Origin: Jiangella alba
Lineage (GTDB): Bacteria; Actinomycetota; Actinomycetes; Jiangellales; Jiangellaceae
Assembly (NCBI RefSeq): GCF_900106035.1
Contig: NZ_FNUC01000003.1
Coordinates: 2,225,501-2,289,500, forward strand
Length of the DNA: 64,000 nucleotides
Direction of reading: 5' to 3'
How positions within the stretch are numbered: the stretch's first letter is position 1; every line of letters starts with the position of its first letter. The position numbers and the translations under genes are program-made. Below the pieces are notes generated by a model. That model was not told the origin of the DNA. It searched no databases and saw nothing but the letters and a program-made list of their open reading frames with translations. Positions 1-9,253 of the stretch are shown piece by piece.

Positions 1-215
1 GCGACGGCGACGAGGTTGGTCGCAGGGCGGCCCACGCACGTCGGGCTCGCGACGACGAGGATCTCGGCGGCGAGGATCGCATCGTGCACGCGCGGCCACT
101 CAACGTCGTCCTGGCCGCACGACACCTGCCGTGTCGGGTTTCGGTTGACACCGCCGTCCTGCAGAGACCTTATGAGGGGCTGGGTCTGGACCTGACCTAC
201 GAGCCCCTGGCACAT
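1..215 (-). pseudogene. Flavodoxin / NADPH-dependent FMN reductase-like fragment, runs off the left edge
   Basis: Reading the minus strand toward the left edge gives an open frame with the stretch DDVEWPRVHDAILAAEIL followed by VVASPTCVGRPATNL. This matches the central part of flavodoxin-fold FMN reductases (usual pattern DEWP...ILAADILVLATPTWLGQP). The family's N-terminal beta strand and phosphate loop, which should lie about 50 residues earlier, are absent: the frame reaches a possible ATG at 215 after unrelated sequence, and a strong hairpin overlaps that ATG. A Cys stands where the family usually has Trp (SPTCVG). I infer a 5'-truncated remnant beside a tRNA, a common place for integration scars. 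The part beyond the edge cannot be seen, so an intact gene with an unusual N-terminus is possible. Confidence 0.4.
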
Positions 216-237
216 CAGCTCCGGGCGGAGCTGATGT
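212..237 (-). terminator. Perfect 11-bp hairpin downstream of tRNA-Leu
   Basis: Two perfect 11-base arms (ACATCAGCTCC and its complement) surround a 4-base loop, 22 bp downstream of the 3' end of the tRNA gene. No T-run follows, but stem-only terminators are usual in high-GC actinobacteria. It most likely ends the tRNA transcript. Confidence 0.5.
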
Positions 238-259
238 CTTGGAATGAGATCCAGAAGAG

Positions 260-344
260 TGTCCGAGGGGGGACTTGAACCCCCACCCCCTTGACGGGGA
301 CTAGCACCTCAAGCTAGCGCGTCTGCCTATTCCGCCACCCGGAC
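260..344 (-). tRNA. tRNA-Leu (anticodon GAG)
   Basis: The minus strand folds into an 85-nt class II tRNA. The 7-bp acceptor stem pairs GTCCGGG with CTCGGAC, including one G-U pair. The D arm begins TGGCGGAATAGGCAGACGC, as in leucine tRNAs. The anticodon stem CTAGC/GCTAG encloses the loop TTGAGGT, so the anticodon is GAG. A long variable arm and the T arm with GTTCAAGTC complete it. The discriminator base is A and CCA is not encoded. It reads leucine CUC/CUU codons. Confidence 0.96.
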
Positions 345-383
345 TTTGCGGCGCCCTCGTGCAGCGCCAGCGGCTGCGTAACC

Positions 384-412
384 ATACCAAACTCGCGGGG
401 TCCTCTGTCCAA
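384..412 (-). promoter_or_regulatory. Candidate promoter of tRNA-Leu
   Basis: On the minus strand TTGGAC (407-412) and TGGTAT (384-389) are separated by 17 bases and lie about 40-65 bases upstream of the tRNA 5' end. This fits a housekeeping sigma promoter. No other gene on this strand would use it. Confidence 0.4.
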
Positions 413-545
413 CCAGGGACCGTACGACGCGCCGAGGGAGTTGGGCGGGATGGGCCGCCCGGCCACGTGATCATGTCTATGCTCGAACCCAACGCCCCGC
501 GCAGGGGAGAGGCGGGGCTGCCGACCACGAGGAATCGAGGGGCGG

Positions 546-3500
546 ATGGCCGGACCGGCGCGCGAACGAGGGGTGGACGGGCCGGCCTCGGCGGCCCTGT
601 TGAAGGCCGGGAGGTTCTTCACCCGCTGGGACGAGTCCGGCGACGGGCGGGTGGTGTTCCGGGACGGGGGCCGGCAGGGCGACGTGTTCTATCGGGACCG
701 GTGGAGCCACGACAAGGTGGTCCGGTCGACCCACGGGGTGAACTGCACGGGGTCGTGCTCGTGGAAGGTGTACGTCAAGGACGGCATCATCACCTGGGAG
801 ACGCAGCAGACGGATTATCCGTCGGTGGGGCCGGACCGGCCCGAGTACGAACCGAGAGGCTGCCCGCGGGGCGCGGCCTTCAGCTGGTACACCTACTCGC
901 CGACGCGGGTGCGGTACCCGTACGTGCGCGGTGTGCTCCTGGACCTGTACCGCGAGGCGAAGCAGCGCCTCGGCGACCCCGTCCTGGCGTGGGCCGACAT
1001 CACGGGCGACGACGAGAAGCGGCGCAGCTACCAGCGGGCGCGGGGCAAGGGCGGGCTCGTGAGAGCCAGCTGGGACGAGGCCATCGAGATCGCCGCCGCG
1101 GCGCACGTGCACACGATCAAGGAGTACGGGCCGGACCGCTGCGCCGGCTTCTCGCCCATCCCGGCCATGTCCATGGTCTCGCACGCCATCGGGACGCGGT
1201 TCGTGCAGCTCATCGGCGGCGTCATGACGTCGTTCTACGACTGGTACGCCGACCTCCCGGTGGCCAGCCCGCAGGTCTTCGGCGATCAGACGGACGTGCC
1301 GGAGTCGGGGGACTGGTGGGACGCGACGTATCTGATGATGTGGGGCTCGAACGTCCCCGTCACGCGCACGCCCGACGCCCACTGGATGGCGGAGGTCCGC
1401 TACCGCGGCACGAAGGTCGTCACGGTCAGCCCCGACTACGCCGACAACACCAAGTTCGCCGACGAGTGGATGCCGGCCCAGGCGGGCACCGACGCCGCGC
1501 TGGCGATGGCGATGGGCCACGTGGTGCTGAAAGAGCACTTCGTCGACGATCAGACTCCGTTCTTCGCCGACTACGTCCGCAGCTACACCGACCTGCCGAT
1601 GCTCATCCGGCTCGAGCCGCACGAGCGGGGCGGCCTGACCCCCGGCAAGTTCCTCACCGCGGCCGACCTCGGGCACGAGGCGGCAGAGGACCAGTGGAAG
1701 ACGGTGGTGCTGGACGAGGGCACCGGCGAGCCGCGGGTCCCGAACGGCTCCATCGGGTTCCGGTACGCGGAGTCCGGCAAGGGCCGCTGGAACCTCGACC
1801 TCGACGGCGTCACCCCGGCGCTCAGCATGGCCGGCGACGAAGCGACGGCCGTCGAGGTCCTCCTCCCGGCCTTCACGAATCCCGACGGCTCCGGCGACGT
1901 GCTGCGGCGCGGCGTGCCGGCCCGCCGCGTCGGCGGGCACCTGGTGACGACGGTGCTCGACCTCATGCTCGCCCAGTACGGCGTGCGGCGGCCGGAGCTC
2001 CCGGGGGAGTGGCCCACCGGCTACGACGACGCGAGCACGCCGTACACCCCGGCCTGGCAGGCCGAGATCACCAGCGTGCCGGCGGAGCAGTGCATCCGCA
2101 TCGCCCGCGAGTTCGCCGCCAACGCCGAGGAGTCCGGCGGCCGCTCGATGATCATCCTCGGCGCCGGCGTCTGCCAGTGGTTCCACGGCGACGCGACGTA
2201 CCGGGCCATCCTGTCGCTGCTCATCCTGACCGGCTGCATGGGCCGCAACGGCGGCGGCTGGGCGCACTACGTCGGCCAGGAGAAGTGCCGCCCCATCACG
2301 GGCTGGATCTCGCTGGCCAACGCGCTGGACTGGTCCCGACCGCCGCGCACCATGATCGGGACGGCGTACTGGTACATGCACACCGGCCAGTGGCGCAACG
2401 ACGGCTACTCGACGGCGTCGCTGGCGTCGCCGCTGAGCACCGGCACCGAGGAGAAGCACACCGCCGACGCCATCGCCGAGTCCGCGAAGCTCGGCTGGAT
2501 GCCGTTCTACCCGCAGTTCGAGACGAACCCGCTGCAGGTCGCGGACGACGCCGCGGCGGCGGTCGAGAACGGAGCGGCGAAGGACGCCGCCGAGTACGTC
2601 ACCAAGGCACTCGACGACGGCACGCTGAAGCCCGCCATCGCCGACGTCGACGCGCCGCGGAACTGGCCGCGGACGCTGGTGCTGTGGCGCTCGAACCTCA
2701 TGGGGTCGTCGGCGAAGGGCAACGAGTACTTCCTCAAGCACCTGCTCGGCACCCACTCCAACGTCATGGGGACGGAGAACCCGGCGGCGCCGCGGCCGCG
2801 GGACGTGACGTGGCACGACGAGGCCCCCGAGGGCAAGCTCGACCTGCTGGTCTCGGCCGACTTCCGCATGACGTCGACGACGCTGCTGTCCGACATCGTG
2901 CTGCCGGCGGCCACGTGGTACGAGAAGCACGACCTCTCGTCGACGGACATGCACCCGTTCGTGCACGCGTTCACGCCGGCCATCGACCCGCCGTGGGAGG
3001 CGAAGACCGACTTCGACGCGTTCCACCTGCTGGCCCGCAAGCTGTCCGCCATGGCGAAGACGCACCTGGGCACGCGCCGCGACCTCGTCAGCGTCCCGCT
3101 GCAGCACGACACCCCGGGTGAGGCGAAGTTCCCGGGCGGCCGGGCCGAGGGCAGCCGACCGGTGTTCACCGTCGTCGAGCGCGACTACACCGCCATCGCC
3201 GACAAGCTGGCCGCGGTCGGCCCGCTGGCCGACACCCTCGGCTTCACCGTCAAGAACGTCACCTTCCGGCTCGAGGAACAGACGCAACGGCTGGCCAAGG
3301 CCAACGGCGTCATGCTGGGCGGCGCCGCCGACGGCCGTCCGGCCATCGACACCGACGAGAAGCTGGCCGAGGCGATCCTCGCCTTCTCCGGGACGACGAA
3401 CGGCGAGCTGGCCGTGCAGGGCTTCCGCACGCTGGAGGAACGCGTCGGCAAGCGGCTGGCCGACCTCGCCGAAGGCTCGGAGGAACGCAGGATCACCTTC

Positions 3501-4214
3501 GCCGACACCCAGACCGCCCCGGTCCCCGTCATCACGTCGCCGGAGTGGTCCGGCTCCGAGACCGGCGGCCGGCGGTACGCGCCGTTCACCGTCAACATCG
3601 AGCGGCTGAAGCCGTTCCACACGCTCACCGGCCGCATGCACTTCTACCTCGACCACGACTGGATGCTGGAGTACGGCGAGGCGCTGCCGATCTACCGGCC
3701 GCCGCTGGACTTCCACCGGCTGTTCGGCGAGCCCCGGCTGGGGCCCGACGGCGCCAGCCAGACCACTGTCCGCTACCTGACGCCGCACTCGAAGTGGTCG
3801 ATCCACTCCGAGTACCAGGACAACCTGCTCATGCTGTCGCTGTCGCGCGGCGGCCCGGTCGTGTGGATGAGCCCACAGGACGCCGCGGCCATCGACGTGA
3901 AGGACAACGAGTGGGTCGAGTGCGTCAACGCGAACGGCGTGTTCGTCGGCCGCGCGATCGTGTCGCACCGGATGCCCCAGGGGGTCGTCTACGTGCACCA
4001 CGCGCAGGAGCGCACCATCGACGTCCCGAAGTCGGAGGCGACCGGCCGGCGCGGCGGCATCCACAACTCGGTGACGCGGCTGCTGGTGAAGCCGACGCAC
4101 CTGATCGGCGGGTACGCGCAGCTCTCGTACACGTTCAACTACCTCGGCCCGACGGGCAACCAGCGCGACCTGGTCTCGACCATCCGCAAGCGGTCCCAGG
4201 AGGTGACGTACTGA
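546..4214 (+). CDS. narG: Respiratory nitrate reductase, alpha subunit
   Basis: Catalytic subunit of membrane-bound NarGHI: it reduces nitrate to nitrite at a bis-MGD molybdenum centre on the cytoplasmic face. The 1222-residue length is normal for the family. The His/Cys ligands of the FS0 iron-sulfur cluster are visible (H63 in HGVNCTGSCSW, then C67, C71, C106), and QTDVPES near residue 250 carries the Asp expected to bind Mo. There is no Tat signal, as is usual for NarG. The ATG at 546 follows a purine-rich GAGGGGCGG. It is first in narGHJI and its stop overlaps the narH start. A TATGCT box at 478-483 could be its -10; no clear FNR/Crp palindrome was seen in the 200-bp leader. Confidence 0.98.
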   Translation: MAGPARERGVDGPASAALLKAGRFFTRWDESGDGRVVFRDGGRQGDVFYRDRWSHDKVVRSTHGVNCTGSCSWKVYVKDGIITWETQQTDYPSVGPDRPEYEPRGCPRGAAFSWYTYSPTRVRYPYVRGVLLDLYREAKQRLGDPVLAWADITGDDEKRRSYQRARGKGGLVRASWDEAIEIAAAAHVHTIKEYGPDRCAGFSPIPAMSMVSHAIGTRFVQLIGGVMTSFYDWYADLPVASPQVFGDQTDVPESGDWWDATYLMMWGSNVPVTRTPDAHWMAEVRYRGTKVVTVSPDYADNTKFADEWMPAQAGTDAALAMAMGHVVLKEHFVDDQTPFFADYVRSYTDLPMLIRLEPHERGGLTPGKFLTAADLGHEAAEDQWKTVVLDEGTGEPRVPNGSIGFRYAESGKGRWNLDLDGVTPALSMAGDEATAVEVLLPAFTNPDGSGDVLRRGVPARRVGGHLVTTVLDLMLAQYGVRRPELPGEWPTGYDDASTPYTPAWQAEITSVPAEQCIRIAREFAANAEESGGRSMIILGAGVCQWFHGDATYRAILSLLILTGCMGRNGGGWAHYVGQEKCRPITGWISLANALDWSRPPRTMIGTAYWYMHTGQWRNDGYSTASLASPLSTGTEEKHTADAIAESAKLGWMPFYPQFETNPLQVADDAAAAVENGAAKDAAEYVTKALDDGTLKPAIADVDAPRNWPRTLVLWRSNLMGSSAKGNEYFLKHLLGTHSNVMGTENPAAPRPRDVTWHDEAPEGKLDLLVSADFRMTSTTLLSDIVLPAATWYEKHDLSSTDMHPFVHAFTPAIDPPWEAKTDFDAFHLLARKLSAMAKTHLGTRRDLVSVPLQHDTPGEAKFPGGRAEGSRPVFTVVERDYTAIADKLAAVGPLADTLGFTVKNVTFRLEEQTQRLAKANGVMLGGAADGRPAIDTDEKLAEAILAFSGTTNGELAVQGFRTLEERVGKRLADLAEGSEERRITFADTQTAPVPVITSPEWSGSETGGRRYAPFTVNIERLKPFHTLTGRMHFYLDHDWMLEYGEALPIYRPPLDFHRLFGEPRLGPDGASQTTVRYLTPHSKWSIHSEYQDNLLMLSLSRGGPVVWMSPQDAAAIDVKDNEWVECVNANGVFVGRAIVSHRMPQGVVYVHHAQERTIDVPKSEATGRRGGIHNSVTRLLVKPTHLIGGYAQLSYTFNYLGPTGNQRDLVSTIRKRSQEVTY

Positions 4215-5878
4215 TGCGGGTCATGGCGCAGCTGGCGATGGTGATGAACCTCGACAAGTGCATCGGGTGCCACACCTGCTCGGTCACGTGCAAGCAGGCG
4301 TGGACGAACCGCGCCGGCACCGAGTACGTCTGGTTCAACAACGTCGAGACCCGCCCCGGCCAGGGCTATCCGCGCCGGTACGAGGACCAGGAGCGCTGGC
4401 AGGGCGGCTGGACGCTGAACAAGCGCGGCAACCTCGAGCTGCGCACCGGCGGACGGCTGAAGCGGCTGCTCGGCATCTTCGCCAGCCCCGTGCAGCCGGA
4501 GCTGGCCGACTACTACGAGCCGTGGACCTACGACTACAAGATGCTCACCGAGGCGCCGCTGGGCGACGACTTCCCGGTGGCGCGGCCGAAGTCGCTGATC
4601 ACCGGCGAGGACACCAAGGTCACGTGGTCGGCGAACTGGGACGACAACCTCGGCGGCACCAGCGAGCTGGGCCATCTCGACCCGGTGGTCGAGAAGGTGC
4701 GGCGCGAGTCGGAGGACAAGATCCGGTTCGAGTTCGAGCGGACGTTCATGTTCTACCTGCCGCGCATCTGCGAGCACTGCCTGAACCCGTCGTGCATGGC
4801 GTCGTGCCCGTCCGGCGCCATCTACAAGCGCAGCGAGGACGGCATCGTGCTGGTCGACCAGGACCGCTGCCGCGGCTGGCGGCAGTGCGTCACCGGCTGC
4901 CCGTACAAGAAGATCTACTTCAACCACCGCTCCGGCAAGGCGGAGAAGTGCACGTTCTGCTACCCGCGGGTCGAGGTGGGGTTGCCGACGGTGTGCGCGG
5001 AGACCTGCGTGGGGCGGCTGCGCTACCTCGGCCTGTTCCTGTACGACGCCGACAGGGTGACGCAGGCCGCGTCGACGCCGGACCCGCAGGACCTCTACGA
5101 GGCGCAGTTGGACCTCATGCTGGACCCGTCGGACCCCGACGTGGTGGCGGCGGCGCGAGCGGGCGGCGTGCCGGACGACTGGATCGACGCGGCCCGCCGC
5201 TCGCCGGTGTACGCGCTGGCCAAGACGTACCGCGTCGCGCTGCCGCTGCATCCTGAGTACCGCACGATGCCGATGGTCTGGTACGTGCCGCCGCTGTCGC
5301 CGGTGGTCGACCTGCTGGCCGAGCAGGGGCACGACGCCGAGGACCGCGCGACGCTGTTCGGCGCCATCGACGCGCTGCGCATCCCGGTCGAGTACCTGGC
5401 CGAGCTGTTCACCGCGGGGAGGACGTCGACGGTGACGCAGGTGCTGCGCAAGCTCGCCGCCATGCGCGCCTACATGCGCGACGTCACGCTCGGCCGCGAC
5501 GGCGACCCGTCCATCCCGGCGTCGGTCGGCATGACGGAGGAGTCGCTGTACGCGATGTACCGGCTGATGGCGATCGCCAAGTACGACGAGCGCTACGTCA
5601 TCCCGACGGCGCACGCCGAGCAGGCGCACGACCTCGAAGAGATCGGCTGCTCGCTGGACGTCGACGACGGGCCCGGCATGTACGAGTCCGGACCGTTCGG
5701 CGAGGCCAGCGGCCGGCCGGTGCCGGTCGCCGTCGAGACGTTCCAGGCGCTGAAACAGCGGCAGACCAGCGACAACCCGCCGGGCGGCGACCTCAGCGGC
5801 CGCGTCAACCTGCTGAACTGGGACGGCAGCGGCACGCCGGAGGGCCTGTTCCCGCCGAAGAAGGACGGCGCGCCGTGA
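4214..5878 (+). CDS. narH: Respiratory nitrate reductase, beta (iron-sulfur) subunit
   Basis: Electron-transfer subunit that passes electrons from NarI haem to NarG through one 3Fe-4S and three 4Fe-4S clusters. Four cysteine groups are visible: CIGCHTCSVTC at residues 16-26, CEHCLNPSCMASC, CRGWRQCVTGC (Trp replacing a Cys marks the 3Fe-4S site) and CTFC...CAETC. The 554-residue length is slightly longer than the E. coli protein. The start ATG (4214-4216) shares a base with the narG stop TGA, so translation is probably coupled. The C-terminal tail from about residue 480 is variable in the family. Confidence 0.98.
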   Translation: MRVMAQLAMVMNLDKCIGCHTCSVTCKQAWTNRAGTEYVWFNNVETRPGQGYPRRYEDQERWQGGWTLNKRGNLELRTGGRLKRLLGIFASPVQPELADYYEPWTYDYKMLTEAPLGDDFPVARPKSLITGEDTKVTWSANWDDNLGGTSELGHLDPVVEKVRRESEDKIRFEFERTFMFYLPRICEHCLNPSCMASCPSGAIYKRSEDGIVLVDQDRCRGWRQCVTGCPYKKIYFNHRSGKAEKCTFCYPRVEVGLPTVCAETCVGRLRYLGLFLYDADRVTQAASTPDPQDLYEAQLDLMLDPSDPDVVAAARAGGVPDDWIDAARRSPVYALAKTYRVALPLHPEYRTMPMVWYVPPLSPVVDLLAEQGHDAEDRATLFGAIDALRIPVEYLAELFTAGRTSTVTQVLRKLAAMRAYMRDVTLGRDGDPSIPASVGMTEESLYAMYRLMAIAKYDERYVIPTAHAEQAHDLEEIGCSLDVDDGPGMYESGPFGEASGRPVPVAVETFQALKQRQTSDNPPGGDLSGRVNLLNWDGSGTPEGLFPPKKDGAP

Positions 5879-6504
5879 TCCGCCGCCGCGGTCCCGCCGC
5901 CGGCCACCGCGTCGTCCACCAGGTCGCGTCGTGGTGCCTCGACTACCCCGGCGCCGCGCTGGCCGAACGGCTGCCGCAGCTGGGCGCGGCCCTGGCCGAG
6001 CAGCCGCCGTCCGACGCCGTCACCCAGCTGTCCGGGCTGGTCGGCCACCTGGCCGGACGGCCGCTCGCGGACCTGCAGCGCGACTACGTCGACGTGTTCG
6101 ACCTCAGCCGCGAGCGGGCGCTGCACCTGTCGTACTGGACCGACGGCGACACTCGGCGGCGCGGCGAGGTGCTGGCCCGGTTCAAGGCCGCCTACCGGGC
6201 CAGCGGCTTCCTCGTCGACCTGCGCGGCGAGCTGCCCGACCACCTGCCGACGGTGCTCGAGTTCGCCGCGGTCGCCGACCCCGCCGCCGGCGTCGCGCTG
6301 CTGCAGGAGTACCGCGCGTCGCTGGAACTGCTGAAGTTCGCGCTGCTCGACCTCGGCACGCCGTACGCCGGCGGGGTCGCCGCGGTCTGCGCCACGCTGC
6401 CGGGGGAGTCGCCGCCGGACCGTGCCGCCGTCCACGCCCAGGCCGGGCCGCCGCCCGTCGAGACCGTCGGGCTGGAACTGCTGCCGTACGGGAGCCGGCC
6501 GTGA
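5875..6504 (+). CDS. narJ: Nitrate reductase molybdenum cofactor assembly chaperone
   Basis: NarJ-type (TorD-like, all-helical) chaperone of 209 residues. It binds apo-NarG so that the Mo cofactor and the FS0 cluster can be inserted before membrane attachment; it is not part of the final enzyme. The family's helical pattern and the segment around YVDVFDLSRERALHLSYW are present. It begins at a GTG (5875) overlapping the narH stop by 4 bases, with no separate Shine-Dalgarno sequence, which implies translational coupling. The narI start overlaps its end in the same way. Confidence 0.96.
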   Translation: MIRRRGPAAGHRVVHQVASWCLDYPGAALAERLPQLGAALAEQPPSDAVTQLSGLVGHLAGRPLADLQRDYVDVFDLSRERALHLSYWTDGDTRRRGEVLARFKAAYRASGFLVDLRGELPDHLPTVLEFAAVADPAAGVALLQEYRASLELLKFALLDLGTPYAGGVAAVCATLPGESPPDRAAVHAQAGPPPVETVGLELLPYGSRP

Positions 6505-7229
6505 ACACCGTGCTGTGGGGCGTGCTGCCGTACCTCATGGTCGTGGTGCTGGTGGCCGGGTCGATCTGGCGCTACCGGTACGACAAGTTCGGCTGGACGA
6601 CGCGGTCGTCGCAGCTCTACGAGTCGCGGCTGTTGCGCATCGGGTCGCCGCTGTTCCACTTCGGCATCCTCGTCGTGATCATCGGGCACATCGGCGGACT
6701 GGTGATCCCGGAGTCGTGGACCGAGGCCGTGGGCGTCAGCGAGGGGGTCTACCACGTCAACGCGCTGCTGTTCGGCGGTCTCGCCGGGGCCTGCACGCTG
6801 GCCGGCATCGCGATCCTGATCTACCGGCGCCGCCGCACCGGGCCGGTGTTCATGGCCACCACCCGCAACGACAAGGCGATGTACGTCGTCCTGGTCGGCG
6901 CCATCGCGCTGGGGCTGTGGACGACGCTGGTCAGCGTGGGCGCCGGGCACGAGGCGCACAACTACCGCGAGTCGGTGTCGCCGTGGTTCCGGTCGCTGTT
7001 CGTGCTGCAGCCCGACATCGACTCGATGGCCGCGGCGCCCGTGCAGTTCCACCTCCACACGCTGGTCGGCATGCTGCTGTTCGCGATCTGGCCGTTCACC
7101 CGGCTGGTGCACGCGTTCACCGCGCCGGTGCACTACCTGTTCCGCCCCTACATCGTCTACCGCAGCCGCGACGCGGCGCCGCGCCGCCGCGGCTGGGACA
7201 CCGTCGGCAGCCGCGACCGGGACCGCTGA
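6501..7229 (+). CDS. narI: Respiratory nitrate reductase, gamma (cytochrome b) subunit
   Basis: Membrane anchor that oxidises quinol and holds two b haems, passing electrons to NarH. The 242 residues form five hydrophobic helices (about 5-27, 53-75, 90-110, 127-147, 180-205). Histidines suited to axial haem ligation lie in helix 2 (HFGILVVIIGHIGG) and in the last helix (FHLHTLVGML). GTG start at 6501 overlaps the narJ stop; a purine-rich GGGAGCCGG precedes it. It ends the four overlapping nar genes, 10 bases before narK. Confidence 0.97.
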   Translation: MNTVLWGVLPYLMVVVLVAGSIWRYRYDKFGWTTRSSQLYESRLLRIGSPLFHFGILVVIIGHIGGLVIPESWTEAVGVSEGVYHVNALLFGGLAGACTLAGIAILIYRRRRTGPVFMATTRNDKAMYVVLVGAIALGLWTTLVSVGAGHEAHNYRESVSPWFRSLFVLQPDIDSMAAAPVQFHLHTLVGMLLFAIWPFTRLVHAFTAPVHYLFRPYIVYRSRDAAPRRRGWDTVGSRDRDR

Positions 7230-7239
7230 AGGAGGAACG

Positions 7240-8454
7240 ATGACCGAACCGGGTGAGCTGCGCGCCGGCCAGACCCGCAACCTGGTGCTGGCGACCGTCG
7301 CGTTCGCGGTCAGCTTCTGGGCCTGGAACATGGTCGCGCCGCTCGGCGTGCGCTACACCGGCGACCTCGGGCTGTCCTCGGGGGAGAAGTCGCTGCTGGT
7401 GGCGACGCCGGTGCTGGTCGGCTCGGTCGGCCGGATCCTCGCCGGCGCGCTCACCGACCGCCTCGGCGGCCGGCTGATGTTCCCCGTCCTGATGGTGCTG
7501 TCGGCGCCGTTCGTGGTGCTCGTCGCGGTGGCCGGCGAGGCGGAGTCGTACGGCCTGCTGTTGCTGTTCGGGTTCTTCCTCGGCATCGCGGGGACGACGT
7601 TCGCCGTCGGCATCCCGTTCGTCAACGCCTGGTACGAGAAGTCCCGGCGCGGCTTCGCGACCGGCGTGTTCGGCGCCGGGATGGGCGGCACGGCGCTGTC
7701 GGCGTTCTTCACGCCGCGGTTCGTCGACTGGTTCGGCTACGTGGCGACGCACGTCATCGTCGCGGTGGCGCTGGTGGCGACGGCGGCGATCTGCTGGATG
7801 CTCATGCGCGACTCGCCGGCGTGGGCGCCGAACACCGCGCCGGTGCTGCCGAAGCTGCGCGCGGCCGGCCGGCTGCCGGTGACGTGGCAGATGTCGTTCC
7901 TGTACGCCGTGGCGTTCGGCGGGTTCGTCGCGTTCTCCACCTACCTGCCGACGTACCTCAAGGACATCTACGACTTCGACCTGACGGCGGCCGGCACCCG
8001 CACCGCGGGCTTCGCGCTGGCCGCCGTCGTCGCCCGGCCCATCGGCGGTGTGCTGTCCGACCGCATCGGGCCGCGGACGGTCGTCGCGATCTCGCTGGCC
8101 GGGACCGCCGTGCTGGCGATCGTCGTCGCGTTCCAGCCGCCGATCGAGGTGCCGGCCGGCGTCGCGTTCGTCCTGCTCGCGTTCTTCCTCGGCCTCGGCA
8201 CCGGCGGCGTGTTCGCGTGGGTGGCGAAGCTGGCCCCGCCGGAGAAGGTCGGCACCGTGACGGGTGTGGTCGGCGCGGCCGGCGGGCTCGGCGGGTTCTT
8301 CCCGCCGCTGGTCATGGGCGCGACGTACGGGGTGCTGCTGGACGGCTACGGCGTCGGGCTGACGCTGCTGGCGATCACCGCGGCCGGCGCGCTGGCGTTC
8401 ACGCTGCTCGGGGTGAAGCCGCGGACGGCGACGGCGCCGCCCCGGTTGTCGTGA
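7240..8454 (+). CDS. narK: NarK-type nitrate/nitrite transporter (MFS)
   Basis: Twelve-helix major facilitator of the nitrate/nitrite porter family, which brings nitrate in and/or exports nitrite for the reductase encoded just upstream. Family signs are the motif GTTFAVGIPFVNAWYEKSRR between helices 4 and 5 and the second nitrate-signature segment GLGTGGVFAWVAKLAPPEKVG. The 404-residue length is normal. A strong Shine-Dalgarno GAAGGAGG lies 4-5 bases before the ATG. Whether it is the symporter (NarK1) or antiporter (NarK2) type cannot be decided by eye. Confidence 0.94.
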   Translation: MTEPGELRAGQTRNLVLATVAFAVSFWAWNMVAPLGVRYTGDLGLSSGEKSLLVATPVLVGSVGRILAGALTDRLGGRLMFPVLMVLSAPFVVLVAVAGEAESYGLLLLFGFFLGIAGTTFAVGIPFVNAWYEKSRRGFATGVFGAGMGGTALSAFFTPRFVDWFGYVATHVIVAVALVATAAICWMLMRDSPAWAPNTAPVLPKLRAAGRLPVTWQMSFLYAVAFGGFVAFSTYLPTYLKDIYDFDLTAAGTRTAGFALAAVVARPIGGVLSDRIGPRTVVAISLAGTAVLAIVVAFQPPIEVPAGVAFVLLAFFLGLGTGGVFAWVAKLAPPEKVGTVTGVVGAAGGLGGFFPPLVMGATYGVLLDGYGVGLTLLAITAAGALAFTLLGVKPRTATAPPRLS

Positions 8455-8484
8455 GGGCGGCGCCGTCGTCTTCCCTGGGAGGGC

Positions 8485-9060
8485 TCAGCAGTACGGCGGG
8501 GCCGCACCCACGTTCGTCACGTAGCGGGCGGACACCCACTGGCCGCCGCCGTCACCGGTCAGCTGGTACCAGCGCCGGTTGCCGTCGACGCTCTGCGCGT
8601 CGACCTTGCAGACGATGGACATGCGCGCGCCGCGCGGGATGGAGCTGACCTTCGCGTTGGCCGTCGAGGGCCCGCTGCGCACCGCCAGCGCCGTCGACGA
8701 CGACACCCGGCCGGTGTACTCGTGGCCGTCGCCGCAGAAGCGTGGCGCGGCGCCGACGTTGGCGACGTAGCGGGCGCTCACCCAGCGGCCGTTCGCCAGC
8801 TTGTACCAGAGGCTGTTGCCGCTGACCGCCGGGCCGTACACCTTGCACTGGATGGTGATGGTCGCGCCCTTCGCGTACGACCCCACCTTGGCCGACGAGG
8901 ACGTCGGGGCGCTGCGCACGTTGACGCCCTCGGTGACGCGGCCCTTGTAGGTCGTCGTGGCGGCGTCGGCCGCCGTGCTGGTCGCGAGCAGGCCGAGCGG
9001 AACGATCGTGGCCGTCGCGAGCGCGATCGCCGCCCGCCGGAGCCGTTGCCGGATGATCAT
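8485..9060 (-). CDS. Secreted protein with two SH3-like repeats
   Basis: A 191-residue exported protein. The start at 9060 is chosen because AGGAGG sits exactly six bases upstream; a longer frame to 9123 lacks this. Residues 1-34 form a Sec signal peptide (RQRLRR, a hydrophobic core, then ADAA). Two tandem bacterial SH3-type domains follow (about 38-100 and 112-190), each with a VRSAP/VRSGP core, one cysteine midway and the ending GRWVSARYVANVGAAP..C. The paired Cys in each repeat probably form disulfides. SH3b domains often bind peptidoglycan, so a cell-wall role is likely but unproven. Convergent with narK. Confidence 0.85.
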   Translation of the reverse strand: MIIRQRLRRAAIALATATIVPLGLLATSTAADAATTTYKGRVTEGVNVRSAPTSSSAKVGSYAKGATITIQCKVYGPAVSGNSLWYKLANGRWVSARYVANVGAAPRFCGDGHEYTGRVSSSTALAVRSGPSTANAKVSSIPRGARMSIVCKVDAQSVDGNRRWYQLTGDGGGQWVSARYVTNVGAAPPYC

Positions 9061-9218
9061 GATGGACCTCCTGACTGCCGTCCCGGACGGTGCGACCGGG
9101 TATCGGCTCTCACCATCAATCACTCCTCAGCGTGCCCGCCGGTTGCACGGCGCGGGGGAGTTTCTCGCCGAAACGGGTCTCGTATCGACGCAGGTCAGCG
9201 GACGGACCGTTACGTAGT

Positions 9219-9247
9219 GCGACAAGACGGTCACGCTCGGCTACCAT
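9219..9247 (+). promoter_or_regulatory. Candidate promoter for a 6C-like small RNA
   Basis: GCGACA (9219-9224) and TACCAT (9242-9247) are separated by exactly 17 bases. Transcription would start near 9254, directly before a strong hairpin. No coding frame follows. Confidence 0.45.
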
Positions 9248-9253
9248 GGATGC

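Noticed and set aside
260-344. tRNA-Leu as a phage attachment site
   Set aside because: No integrase gene and no second copy of the tRNA 3' end is visible in the window.
477-4100. Very long open frame on the minus strand opposite narG
   Set aside because: It is an antisense frame kept open by GC3 bias, is Arg/His/Val-rich with no family resemblance, and lies opposite a fully recognisable narG.
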